Position numbers and translations under genes: made by a program
The notes under the pieces: generated by a model
What the model saw: only the letters and a program-made list of their open reading frames with translations
The model's database searches: none
Told to the model about the DNA's origin: nothing
Part shown: one piece after another, positions 1 to 7,111 of the stretch
Numbering within the stretch: the stretch's first letter is position 1
How the letters are laid out: each line of letters begins with the position of its first letter
From: DATFYI01 sp035315125
Lineage (GTDB): Bacteria > Chloroflexota > Anaerolineae > Anaerolineales > Anaerolineaceae
NCBI GenBank assembly: GCA_035315125.1
Contig: DATFYI010000153.1
Coordinates: 1 to 9,863 of the forward strand
DNA length: 9,863 bases
Direction of reading: 5' to 3'

Positions 1-987
1 CAGGATGGCTGCACGGTCTATAGTGATGGTGAGCCGATGAACGCACAGCCGGTGCTAAAAGTACGCGGCCGTTATCGCGATTTTGCATTGCTGGAAACCC
101 CTACTTTGGGCGTTCTGACGCGTGCCAGCCGGGTAGCTACCAATGTCTACGAAACCCTGCTGGCGGCGCGCGGTAAACCGATGCTTTTCTTCCCGGCCCG
201 TTTTGACCTGCATGAAGTTCAAGCCGCTGATGGCTACGCCTATGCCATTGCTATCCAGCGATATAACATGGACCATGCTGGAAGTTTGGGTCCATTCGTA
301 TCCACAGATGCTCAGGGTGATTGGTGGGGCGGGGCTGGTGGAGGTACGGTTGCTCATGCGGCAATCGCCTGTTTTTTGGGGGATACGGCAGAGGCGATGC
401 GCGCTTTTGCTCAAGTATTGCCGCCCAATATTCAACGCATTGCCCTGGTAGATTTTAATAATGATTGTGTGAATGATTCGTTAAAGGTGTGCAAAGCAAT
501 GTTTGAGATGTACCGCCAGCTCATCGATTCCGGTAATGAGCAAGAAGCTGATCGCTACCGGTTGAATGGCGTGCGTCTGGATACCAGTGGGGCTTTGCGG
601 GATCAATCAGTCTCTCCATTGGGGGATCCGAAATTAGATCTGGGTGTAACCCCACGCCTGGTTTTTCTGGTACGGCAGGCGCTTGATAATGCCTGGGAAA
701 GTTGGAATTTACCTGCTGAATGGTGGCAACGCGCCCGCCAATTCTGCAAAGATGTAAAGATTGTCGTATCCGGTGGGTTTAATGCGGAACGGATTGCTCG
801 TTTCGAACGGTTGAAAGTGCCCGTGGACACATATGCAGTTGGATCGGCCTTGTTTGATAATCATGGGCCCACTGTGACCGATTTTACTGCGGATGTTGTA
901 CGTGTGAAAGTGGCGGGGGAGTGGGTTGATCTCGCCAAAGTTGGCCGGCGGAATCGCGAAAACCCCGATCTGGAGCAGGTCTGGTAG
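1..987 (+). CDS. Nicotinate phosphoribosyltransferase, 5'-truncated by window edge
   Basis: The reading frame is open from base 1 with no in-frame stop, so the gene starts upstream and the ATG at 37 is internal; 328 codons are visible. The enzyme family joins nicotinate to PRPP to give nicotinate mononucleotide, the entry step of the Preiss-Handler NAD salvage pathway in the cytoplasm. Visible landmarks, counted from base 1, are the ETPTLGVL helix near 32-39, a WWGGAGGGTVAHAAI stretch around 108-122 holding the GTxxH histidine (about residue 119) where PncB proteins carry their phosphorylated histidine, VRLDTSG at about 191-197, and the phosphate-loop-like IVVSGGF at about 254-260 followed by YAVGSALF. 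These are type II phosphoribosyltransferase barrel signatures. The usual PH of the GTxPHALI motif is AH here. Quinolinate phosphoribosyltransferase is a less likely alternative. The gene converges on prmA with 2 bp between stops, and no clear terminator is seen. Confidence 0.85.
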   Translation, partial: QDGCTVYSDGEPMNAQPVLKVRGRYRDFALLETPTLGVLTRASRVATNVYETLLAARGKPMLFFPARFDLHEVQAADGYAYAIAIQRYNMDHAGSLGPFVSTDAQGDWWGGAGGGTVAHAAIACFLGDTAEAMRAFAQVLPPNIQRIALVDFNNDCVNDSLKVCKAMFEMYRQLIDSGNEQEADRYRLNGVRLDTSGALRDQSVSPLGDPKLDLGVTPRLVFLVRQALDNAWESWNLPAEWWQRARQFCKDVKIVVSGGFNAERIARFERLKVPVDTYAVGSALFDNHGPTVTDFTADVVRVKVAGEWVDLAKVGRRNRENPDLEQVW

Positions 988-989
988 TT

Positions 990-1904
990 TTATTTTTTAA
1001 AGGCCAGGGCGACCCAATCACTGGATTGGAGCGTTTCAATCAAATACAGGCCGTGTTGCCGGGCGGCTGCTTCCACTCCACCAGATTGTTCGACCAGGAT
1101 CCCTGATAAAACGATCACACCGTCATCGCTGAGCAAATCGGCCAGGCCAACTTCGAACAGCCGGATGATCACCGGGGCCAGGATATTAGCCAAAACCAGG
1201 GGCGAGCGTTTAAGGCTGAATTGCCCCTGCAAGATCTCTAAAACTGAACCCTGACCGGTCTCAAGCTGTCCAGAGACACCGTTCGATTCAGCATTTTCGC
1301 GCGTGGATCGGATAGCAGCCAGGTCAATATCAACACTAAGTGCACGGCTGGCGCCTAATTCGAGCGCCCCGATCGAAAGAATCCCAGAACCGCAACCTAC
1401 ATCAATCACCGGTTCACCTGGACGAGTATATTTTTCGACCATTTCCATACACAGTTGGGTGGTAGGGTGCGTCCCGGTGCCAAAGGCCATACTGGGATCG
1501 ATGCGAACAGCCAGACGATTGGGGTCTTCTTGTTCAATCCAAGCTGGCAGTATCAGTAGACGTTTTCCAATTGGGATGGGATGATAATGCTTTTTCCAGG
1601 CTGCCATCCAATTTTCATCCTGGATTTCACGGAAGCTGGGCTCGGGCAAGGCTTGAATCTGGCTTAGATGCCAGAGCGCTTCAACCACTCTCTGGCGATT
1701 TTCTTCGATATGTTCGTCAATCAGCAGATAACCAAACACGCGCACCGGTCCGAAGACAGTGCCTTCATCTTCATCGTTGCTATAAGTTACACCGCTTTCA
1801 AGCACCACCCCGTTTGTAACAAACCGGTCGAGCACTTCCGCCACCGCTTCAGCCAGCTCGCCGTTTACGGTTAGAGATACCTCCAGCCAATGCACATCAG
1901 CCAC
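990..1904 (-). CDS. prmA: Ribosomal protein L11 methyltransferase PrmA
   Basis: This SAM-dependent enzyme trimethylates ribosomal protein L11 in the cytoplasm. The 304-residue length is normal for the family. An N-terminal L11-recognition domain covers about residues 1-90. It is followed by the conserved ENWMAAWKKHYHP stretch (97-109), DPSMAFGTGTHPTT (136-149), the SAM-binding motif DVGCGSGILS (168-177), the acidic VDID of the second strand (191-194), and LANILAPVI (238-246), whose Asn is the family's conserved active-site Asn. The start is GTG at 1902-1904, supported by an AGAGGT ribosome binding site a few bases upstream. The first 8 bases overlap the end of dnaJ, so translation is probably coupled. 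It is the last gene of the heat-shock operon, the arrangement known from Firmicutes as hrcA-grpE-dnaK-dnaJ-prmA. No truncation or missing residue is apparent. Confidence 0.95.
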   Translation of the reverse strand: MADVHWLEVSLTVNGELAEAVAEVLDRFVTNGVVLESGVTYSNDEDEGTVFGPVRVFGYLLIDEHIEENRQRVVEALWHLSQIQALPEPSFREIQDENWMAAWKKHYHPIPIGKRLLILPAWIEQEDPNRLAVRIDPSMAFGTGTHPTTQLCMEMVEKYTRPGEPVIDVGCGSGILSIGALELGASRALSVDIDLAAIRSTRENAESNGVSGQLETGQGSVLEILQGQFSLKRSPLVLANILAPVIIRLFEVGLADLLSDDGVIVLSGILVEQSGGVEAAARQHGLYLIETLQSSDWVALAFKK

Positions 1905-3012
1905 CCAATACCTCTTTTAATTTGTCGAGGAAACTTTTTTCCTGTGGGTTTGCATCACTGCCAAGAGTTTTAGCTAATTGTTCTAACAGAGAGCGCTGTT
2001 CAGAGGTCAGGCGGCTTGGAACCTCGACCCCAACAACCACCAGTTGGTCGCCGCGCCCGCCGCCCCGCAAATGGGGCACTCCTTTACCGCGCAAAGTGAA
2101 GATCTTGCCGGGTTGCGTCCCGGCCGGAATATTCAATTTTGTTTTACCATCAATTGTAAGTACTTCAATCTCGGCCCCCAGGGCAGCCTGAGCAATATTG
2201 ATATTCAAGTCGAGCAGAATATTATCCTGGTTACGCCGAAAATATTTGTGTGGTTTGACCTGAATTTCGACATACAGGTTGCCGTTTGGACCGCCATTGG
2301 CGCCGGGTTGAGCCTCACCGGCCAGACGAATTTGAGTTCCGTTATCGACGCCCGCCGGGATTGAAATGGTTTTTCTTACAGTTCGCCGCTCAAGACCGCG
2401 CCCGTGACAGGTGTGGCAGGGTGTAGAGATCACTTCGCCGGCGCCGTTACAGGTTGGACAGGTCGTCACCTGAACCATTGAGCCCAGGAAGGTTTGTCGT
2501 ACGGCCCGTACTTCACCTTTTCCGCCACAGGTTGGACAACGGCTAATGTTGGAACCCGGCTCGGCCCCATTGCCGTGACAGGTACTACAAACCTCATCGC
2601 GGGTGATATCTATTTCTTTTTCGACCCCGAAGACGGCTTCTTCAAAGGTTAGCTGGAGTGAATAGGATAAATCCGCCCCACGGCGGGGTGCATTGCGAGA
2701 TTTACGGCGGTTTCCACCGCCAAAACCAAAGAATTCTTCAAACAAGTCGGAAAAGTCGACTTGTGTGAAATCGGGCATGCCGCCCGCGCCTTTTAAGCCT
2801 TCAACGCCGTAGCGATCATAGGCGGCGCGCTTCTCTGGATCAGAAAGCACTGCATAGGCTTCGTTGATTTCTTTAAATCGTTCTTCTGCATCTGGTTCTT
2901 TATTGACATCCGGATGTAACTTGCGCGCAAGATTCCGGAAAGCGTTTTTTAATTCATCCGGGGAGGCATTGCGTTGCACACCCAGGATTTCATAATAATC
3001 TCTTTGAGCCAT
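1897..3012 (-). CDS. dnaJ: Chaperone protein DnaJ (Hsp40), type I
   Basis: DnaJ delivers unfolded proteins to DnaK and triggers its ATP hydrolysis. The protein has all type I parts: a J-domain (about 1-69) with HPD at 33-35; a short Gly/Phe region (75-100) that turns basic at NRRKSRNAPRR; a zinc domain with four CxxCxGxG repeats at 142-149, 159-166, 185-192 and 199-206; and the C-terminal substrate-binding and dimerisation domains ending in DKLKEVLGG. I start it at the ATG at 3012 (371 aa) rather than the in-frame ATG at 3027. The 3012 start gives the classic MAQRDYYEILGV beginning, puts HPD at the usual position, and has AAGGG five bases upstream. The 3027 ATG directly abuts a GAGGG and would have to use the GGGGG inside the neighbouring hairpin. 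dnaJ follows dnaK after 89 bp and overlaps prmA by 8 bp. Confidence 0.97.
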   Translation of the reverse strand: MAQRDYYEILGVQRNASPDELKNAFRNLARKLHPDVNKEPDAEERFKEINEAYAVLSDPEKRAAYDRYGVEGLKGAGGMPDFTQVDFSDLFEEFFGFGGGNRRKSRNAPRRGADLSYSLQLTFEEAVFGVEKEIDITRDEVCSTCHGNGAEPGSNISRCPTCGGKGEVRAVRQTFLGSMVQVTTCPTCNGAGEVISTPCHTCHGRGLERRTVRKTISIPAGVDNGTQIRLAGEAQPGANGGPNGNLYVEIQVKPHKYFRRNQDNILLDLNINIAQAALGAEIEVLTIDGKTKLNIPAGTQPGKIFTLRGKGVPHLRGGGRGDQLVVVGVEVPSRLTSEQRSLLEQLAKTLGSDANPQEKSFLDKLKEVLGG

Positions 3013-3017
3013 GGCTA

Positions 3018-3022
3018 CCCTT
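3018..3022 (-). promoter_or_regulatory. Ribosome binding site deciding the dnaJ start
   Basis: Read on the minus strand this is AAGGG, five bases before the ATG at 3012. It favours that start over the in-frame ATG 15 bases upstream. The site lies 11 nt outside the intergenic hairpin, so the hairpin itself would not cover it. Confidence 0.65.
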
Positions 3023-3033
3023 AACATCCCTCA

Positions 3034-3077
3034 ACCCCCTTTCTCCATCTGAAGCTTGTTTATTGGAGAAAGGGGGT
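3034..3077 (-). promoter_or_regulatory. Intergenic hairpin between dnaK and dnaJ
   Basis: The arms ACCCCCTTTCTCCA (3034-3047) and TGGAGAAAGGGGGT (3064-3077) are perfect reverse complements, 14 bp with 8 G-C pairs and a 16-nt loop that includes the palindrome AAGCTT. In the operon transcript the hairpin sits just after the dnaK stop and shortly before the dnaJ ribosome binding site. No run of U follows it in the direction of transcription, so a classical intrinsic terminator is unlikely. In known dnaK operons, intergenic or leader hairpins mark processing or stability boundaries that keep DnaK above DnaJ; that role here is inference. The 3' arm contains the Shine-Dalgarno-like AAAGGGGG, which would serve the alternative dnaJ ATG at 3027 and would be hidden when the stem forms. 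Confidence 0.75.
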
Positions 3078-3101
3078 GAAAGGGTCAAAAATTTTTATCA
3101 A

Positions 3102-5027
3102 TCAGGCGTTTCTAAATTCGCCATCTACAACATCCTCACCGCCGCCAGATGACCCCGCCCCGGGATTTCCATCCGAAGGACCGCCTGCCTCGCCCGGGCC
3201 GCCAGGGCCTTGCTGCGGGCCGCCTGGCTGCTGGTACATGCCTGCTCCAACTTTTTGGATCAGTTGCCCCAGGCTTTCAGTGCCATTCCGAATGGCGTTC
3301 GCGTCGTCTTTGGCCATCAGGTCCTTCAGGTTCTTTGAGCTGGCTTCGATTTGACTCTTTAAGTCTGCCGGCACTTTGTCGCCAAAATCACGCAGTGTTT
3401 TTTCGCCTGTGTAGATGACGTTATCAGCATGGTTACGGACTTCGATCAATTCCTTTCGCTTGGCATCTTCATCTTTATGAGCCTCGGCCTCACGACGCAT
3501 CTTTTCCACTTCACTATCCGACAGACCGGAGGAGGCAGTAATGGTGATATGCTGGCTGCGTCCGGAGGCCTTATCTGCAGCAGTGACGTTGAGTATACCA
3601 TTGGCGTCAATATCAAATGTAACTTCGATTTGTGGAATACCACGCGGCGCCGGAGGAATTCCATCCAATATGAATTTACCAAGGGATTTATTGTCGGTTG
3701 CCATTGGGCGTTCACCTTGCAGAACGTGGATCTCTACCTGGGTTTGCCCATCGCTGGCAGTCGAGAAAATCTGGCTCTTGCGAATAGGAATGGTGGTGTT
3801 GCGTTCAATCAAAGGGGTGGCAACTCCACCATAGGTTTCGACTGACAGGGTTAGCGGGGTCACGTCCAGCAGCAAGATATCTTTAACTTCGCCACCTAAT
3901 ACGCCGCCCTGGATTGCCGCTCCAATTGCCACAACTTCATCTGGATTGACACCTTTATGGGGTTCTTTACCAAATTCTTTGCGGACGGCATCCTGCACCA
4001 TCGGCATACGGATCATGCCACCAACCAGAACTACTTCGCTGATATCCGCTGGCTTCAAACCTGCATCGGAGATGGCCCGCCGTACCGGATCGAGCGTTTT
4101 GGTAACCAGGTCACCGGTCAACTGTTCGAGCTTGGCGCGGGTCAAATTCATGACCAGATGTTTGGGGCCGGTCGAGTCAGCTGTAATGTAGGGTAAATTG
4201 ATTTCGGTCTGCATGGTGGTGGAAAGCTCGATTTTGGCTTTCTCGGAGGCTTCCTTCAAACGTTGTAGCGCCTGGCGATCCTGCCGCAGGTCGATGCCAT
4301 TCTGCTTTTTGAAATCATCAATCAGAAAATCCATAATACGTTGATCGAAATCATCCCCACCCAGGAAGGTATCGCCAGCGGTGGAACGCACCTGGAAGAC
4401 CCCATCCCCAACATCCAGGACGGAAATATCAAATGTGCCGCCGCCCAGGTCATAAACGGCGATGACTTCATTTTTCTTTTTATCCAGGCCATAGGCCAGA
4501 GATGAAGCAGTTGGCTCATTGATAATGCGCATCACTTCCAAGCCGGCAATTTTCCCGGCATCCTTGGTGGCATTGCGCTGAGCGTCATTGAAATAAGCCG
4601 GCACTGTGATGACAGCCTGTGTAACTGGCTCACCCAGGTATGCCTCCGCATCCGCCTTTAATTTGGCTAGGATCATTGCTGAAATTTCTGGTGGCGAATA
4701 TTCTTTGCCATCCAGGATGACCCGTACATCTCCGTTTGGCGCCTTGGCCACTTTATAAGGCACCCGGCTGAGGGTCCGTTGCACTTCTGGATCGTCAAAT
4801 TTGCGACCCATAAAGCGTTTGATCGAGAAGATTGTATTCTCGGCGTTGATGATGGACTGGTTGCGAGCTACACGCCCAACCAGACGTTCGTGGTTTTTAT
4901 TGACGGCAACCACTGAGGGGCAAAGCCTTTCCCCTTCTGCCGTAGGGATTACCACTGGTTCTCCCGCTGACATGACCGCCACGACAGAGTTAGTGGTACC
5001 CAGATCGATTCCGATGATTTTTCCCAT
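3102..5027 (-). CDS. dnaK: Chaperone protein DnaK (Hsp70)
   Basis: This ATP-driven chaperone works with DnaJ and GrpE in the cytoplasm. The 641-aa length is typical. The nucleotide-binding domain (about 1-382) shows GIDLGTTNS (6-14, Asp8), Lys70 in FSIKRFMG, INEPTASSLAYG (169-180, Glu171), YDLGGGTFD (192-200) and VLVGGMIRMP (333-342). The interdomain linker is ILLLDVT (384-390), followed by the substrate-binding beta domain and helical lid. The Gly/Pro-rich tail (about 595-630) ends in DVVDGEFRNA. The segment at about 77-100 corresponds to the NBD insert found in E. coli-type DnaK but absent from Bacillus-type DnaK. An open frame extends 54 bases further upstream into grpE, but the ATG at 5027 gives the canonical MGKIIGIDLGTTNS start and has TAGGAGG six bases before it. 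The VGGMIR sequence replaces the more usual VGGQTR or VGGSTR. Confidence 0.98.
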   Translation of the reverse strand: MGKIIGIDLGTTNSVVAVMSAGEPVVIPTAEGERLCPSVVAVNKNHERLVGRVARNQSIINAENTIFSIKRFMGRKFDDPEVQRTLSRVPYKVAKAPNGDVRVILDGKEYSPPEISAMILAKLKADAEAYLGEPVTQAVITVPAYFNDAQRNATKDAGKIAGLEVMRIINEPTASSLAYGLDKKKNEVIAVYDLGGGTFDISVLDVGDGVFQVRSTAGDTFLGGDDFDQRIMDFLIDDFKKQNGIDLRQDRQALQRLKEASEKAKIELSTTMQTEINLPYITADSTGPKHLVMNLTRAKLEQLTGDLVTKTLDPVRRAISDAGLKPADISEVVLVGGMIRMPMVQDAVRKEFGKEPHKGVNPDEVVAIGAAIQGGVLGGEVKDILLLDVTPLTLSVETYGGVATPLIERNTTIPIRKSQIFSTASDGQTQVEIHVLQGERPMATDNKSLGKFILDGIPPAPRGIPQIEVTFDIDANGILNVTAADKASGRSQHITITASSGLSDSEVEKMRREAEAHKDEDAKRKELIEVRNHADNVIYTGEKTLRDFGDKVPADLKSQIEASSKNLKDLMAKDDANAIRNGTESLGQLIQKVGAGMYQQPGGPQQGPGGPGEAGGPSDGNPGAGSSGGGEDVVDGEFRNA

Positions 5028-5033
5028 AGAATG

Positions 5034-5040
5034 CCTCCTA
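5034..5040 (-). promoter_or_regulatory. Ribosome binding site of dnaK, overlapping the grpE stop
   Basis: The minus strand reads TAGGAGG, six bases before the dnaK ATG at 5027. The TAG is at the same time the grpE stop codon (5038-5040), so grpE termination and dnaK initiation are physically linked. This is the strongest Shine-Dalgarno sequence in the operon, fitting high DnaK output. Confidence 0.85.
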
Positions 5041-5709
5041 ACGAGCGACTCTGACCAGTGCCGGACGTAAAACCCGGTCACCTATTAAATAGCCTTGCTG
5101 GACTACCTCAATAATTTCACCACTTTTGTGGTCTGGACTATCCTCGTGGCTGATGGCTTCGTGACGGACCGGGTCGAAAGTCTCATTTTCGGCTGGCATC
5201 CGTGTGACACCTTCTGATTCGAGGATCTTCTGTAATTTACGATAGATAAGTTCAATCCCATCTGCCCAAATGGCCCCCTCCCCTTCGGTCGGGCGTGTTC
5301 TCAAAGCGCGATCCAGATCATCCAGAATAACCAGATATTTCTTAAGAATATTGCCGGTCAGGGTCTGGCTAAGCTGGCTCTGTTCACGATCGATACGTTT
5401 TTTGTAATTTGAGAAATCGGCCCTTTCTCGCTGCCAACCATCAAAGTATTCTTTCGACTGTTTTTGAACTTTTTCAAATTCTTCTTTCAGCGCTAAGTAT
5501 TCTTGCATTGGCACAGTTGCCATAACAGATTCTTGTTCTGGCCAGGTTTCTGAAGACTCATCACTTAAAGTCACTTCACTTTCGATAGGTTGAGAGTCTG
5601 TGGTGTTATTTTCGTCTATAGATCCAGATGAGACCAGTTTTTCCTCCTCTTGCCCCGGATTTTGAGTAGAAGCTGTTGATTTTTGGTATTGCTTTTGTTC
5701 CTTCACCAT
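5038..5709 (-). CDS. grpE: Nucleotide exchange factor GrpE
   Basis: GrpE is a cytoplasmic dimer that opens the DnaK nucleotide cleft to release ADP. The 223-aa product is somewhat longer than the E. coli protein (197 aa). Residues 1 to about 65 are low-complexity, rich in Gln, Ser, Glu and Asp and probably disordered. A long coiled-coil helix follows (about 68-120, including EYLALKEEFEKVQKQSKEYFDGWQRE and the conserved ADFSNYKKR). The C-terminal beta domain has ESEGVTRM, ENETFDPVRHEAI and the family signature QQGYLIGDRVLRPALVRV. The start at ATG 5709 has GAGGTG six bases upstream. The gene ends inside the dnaK ribosome binding site, 10 bp before dnaK. The 96-bp gap to hrcA holds no convincing promoter or terminator on this strand. 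Confidence 0.95.
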   Translation of the reverse strand: MVKEQKQYQKSTASTQNPGQEEEKLVSSGSIDENNTTDSQPIESEVTLSDESSETWPEQESVMATVPMQEYLALKEEFEKVQKQSKEYFDGWQRERADFSNYKKRIDREQSQLSQTLTGNILKKYLVILDDLDRALRTRPTEGEGAIWADGIELIYRKLQKILESEGVTRMPAENETFDPVRHEAISHEDSPDHKSGEIIEVVQQGYLIGDRVLRPALVRVAR

Positions 5710-5805
5710 TCAAAACACCTCATAATTGACATTCTTTCGAACAGGCATGACCTCTTTAAGCCAAATTCCTTTATTGGTTTGAGAGACCATTTCTCGGGCT
5801 ATTTC

Positions 5806-6840
5806 TTACTCCAGCAATGTTTCAGAGACTAAATCACTGAGTAAGTTGGATAAGTAACGTACAGTTGAGATGGTACGTCCATAATACATGCGCATTGGAC
5901 CGAGAACTCCAAGCGTACCAGTTACCAGACCTGGGGTTCCATAGCGTGCCAGAACAACCGAGAACTGGCGCAGCTCATCCCAGGTGCCTTCGCCGCCAAT
6001 CAATACCTGCACACCGCCGATGTTATCCGTTGGCACTGTGCGCGCCAGCAATTCCTGCAATAAAGAGCGTTCTTCGATTATGTGTAAAGCCCGCCGCGCT
6101 TCTTCGGAGCCGGCAAATTCAGGCTCGGCCAATACATTGGTCAGTCCATCCAGGATGACTTCTCCGGAAACCAATGCATTCCCTTGCTTCATATCATCGA
6201 TAATCCAATCAACCACTTCTTGGTCAAAGCCTTGCATTTGAGGGCGAAGTACCTGGATGGACTGAACATCCAGACCCTGGAACATATTGGTCAGCCGGTT
6301 GGCGGTTGATGAAAGCACTTCCTGGGAAAACGGCTCATTTGAGGTCATGATACGCTGGTGAATTTCTCCGCCGGCCATTACCAGCACCATCAAAACTTGG
6401 CGCCCGCGCGTAGAAATCAGCTCCAAATGTTTAATGTGAGCTTGATCGGGGTGAGGGGCCGTAATTAAAGAGGCTGCTTTCGATTGGTGGGCCAGCACAG
6501 AAGCGGCCAGGCGCATCCATTGTTCTACATCATTATTCATCTGGTAAAACTGGTGGCTGATGGTACGCCGGGTATTATCCGGCAGCTCGGTTTCTTGCAG
6601 CAGCCGCCCTACAAAATAACGATAACCTTCTTCGGAAGGCACCCGGCCGGCCGAAGTATGCGGCTGGCGCAGATATCCCAACTCGGTTAGAACGGCCATC
6701 TCGTTTCGCACAGTCGCCGGACTTAAATCAAGACGATAATGCTCAACCACATGCTGGGAGCCTACCGGCACGGCAGTGCGAATGTATTCATGAATAACGA
6801 GCGTTAAGACTAATTTTTGGCGTTCCGTTAATTCTGCCAT
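5806..6840 (-). CDS. hrcA: Heat-inducible transcription repressor HrcA
   Basis: HrcA binds the CIRCE operator and represses class I heat-shock genes; in Bacillus it needs GroE chaperonin to be active. The 344 aa match the family length. The N-terminal winged helix (about 1-75) has the hallmark run TERQKLVLTLVIHEYIRTA, then PVGSQHVVEHYRLDLSPATVRNEMAVLTELGYL and HTSAGRVPSEEGYRYFV, all very well conserved. The dimerisation and GAF-like domain follows, ending in VLGPMRMYYGRTISTVRYLSNLLSDLV, the usual C-terminal signature. The ATG at 6840 has AAAAAGGT seven bases upstream, directly after the CIRCE element. It is the first gene of the operon, and the operator between its promoter and start codon implies autorepression. 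I see no groEL in the window, so whether GroE regulates it here cannot be told. Confidence 0.97.
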   Translation of the reverse strand: MAELTERQKLVLTLVIHEYIRTAVPVGSQHVVEHYRLDLSPATVRNEMAVLTELGYLRQPHTSAGRVPSEEGYRYFVGRLLQETELPDNTRRTISHQFYQMNNDVEQWMRLAASVLAHQSKAASLITAPHPDQAHIKHLELISTRGRQVLMVLVMAGGEIHQRIMTSNEPFSQEVLSSTANRLTNMFQGLDVQSIQVLRPQMQGFDQEVVDWIIDDMKQGNALVSGEVILDGLTNVLAEPEFAGSEEARRALHIIEERSLLQELLARTVPTDNIGGVQVLIGGEGTWDELRQFSVVLARYGTPGLVTGTLGVLGPMRMYYGRTISTVRYLSNLLSDLVSETLLE

Positions 6841-6853
6841 TATTGCTACCTTT

Positions 6854-6880
6854 TTAGCACTCTAGGTCTAGGAGTGCTAA
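6854..6880 (-). promoter_or_regulatory. CIRCE operator (HrcA binding site)
   Basis: The 27-bp element is TTAGCACTC-N9-GAGTGCTAA, a perfect match to the CIRCE consensus on both arms. It lies between the hrcA promoter and the hrcA start codon, with its promoter-distal arm running directly into the AAAGGT ribosome binding site. HrcA bound here should block the promoter, and the arms may also form a hairpin in the mRNA leader. The spacer TAGGTCTAG is itself partly symmetrical, as two CTAG tetramers when one flanking base is included. This is the only CIRCE element I see in the window. Confidence 0.97.
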
Positions 6881-6893
6881 AATGACAGTATTG

Positions 6894-6922
6894 ATGATAC
6901 CATGCCTGCACTTGTGCGTCAA
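6894..6922 (-). promoter_or_regulatory. Housekeeping sigma promoter of the hrcA operon
   Basis: On the minus strand, TTGACG (6922-6917) and TATCAT (6899-6894) are separated by exactly 17 bp. Transcription should start near 6887, a few bases before CIRCE, as is typical of HrcA-controlled operons. The DNA just upstream of the -35 box (6927-6960) is AT-rich and could act as an UP element. This promoter is expected to drive the whole hrcA-grpE-dnaK-dnaJ-prmA transcript. Confidence 0.85.
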
Positions 6923-6930
6923 GGCGCACA
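6913..6930. repeat. Inverted repeat across the hrcA -35 box
   Basis: TGTGCG (6913-6918) and CGCACA (6925-6930) are perfect 6-bp arms with a 6-bp spacer. The dyad is centred on the -35 hexamer (6917-6922). A protein binding here would cover the -35 element, so it could be a second operator besides CIRCE. It does not match the HspR (HAIR) or CtsR consensus. Chance occurrence is possible for arms this short. Confidence 0.45.
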
Positions 6931-6939
6931 GGATTTTCA

Positions 6940-6960
6940 TATAAATTTCTGATATTTATA
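6940..6960. repeat. AT-rich inverted repeat upstream of the hrcA promoter
   Basis: TATAAAT (6940-6946) and ATTTATA (6954-6960) are perfect arms with a 7-bp spacer. The element is about 20-40 bp upstream of the -35 box. It may be an UP element or a regulator site, but AT-rich dyads arise easily by chance. Confidence 0.3.
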
Positions 6961-7078
6961 CTCTTTTGGCATTTATTTTTCTTCTGGATTTTCCCCCCCG
7001 TTTTTTTAATTATCCATTACAATCAAATGTTTATAAGAAATTAAATCAAATCAGACAGGTTTTTAAAGCTGCCGGATA

Positions 7079-7106
7079 TTGATCTTCTGTATAATAAATG
7101 TACAAT
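7079..7106 (+). promoter_or_regulatory. Candidate promoter of the aminomutase gene
   Basis: Two overlapping possibilities exist. TTGATC (7079-7084) is followed after 16 bp by TACAAT (7101-7106). A perfect TATAAT stands at 7090-7095, but without a recognisable -35 box at 16-18 bp. Either would give a leader of about 125-135 nt. The call rests on short motifs in AT-rich DNA. Confidence 0.4.
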
Positions 7107-7111
7107 TATCA

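Noticed and set aside
143..451. 102-codon frame overlapping the nicotinate phosphoribosyltransferase gene in another frame
   Set aside because: It lies wholly within a conserved coding sequence and has no protein-like features.
985..1000. T-rich stretch after the first gene as an intrinsic terminator
   Set aside because: The only upstream stem is about 4 bp with a G-U pair, too weak to support a terminator call.
3429..3845. 138-codon open frame on the + strand inside dnaK, with other shorter antisense frames
   Set aside because: It is fully antisense to a highly conserved gene, has no ribosome binding site I can recognise and its translation resembles no family; it is a shadow of dnaK codon structure.
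5726..5731. Perfect TTGACA on the + strand between hrcA and grpE, a possible antisense promoter
   Set aside because: No -10-like hexamer stands 15-19 bp downstream, and there is no gene for it to serve.
6993..7007. C7 and T7 homopolymers as a phase-variable tract
   Set aside because: They lie far from either promoter core and outside any coding frame. Runs of seven occur by chance in such DNA and could also be sequencing error.
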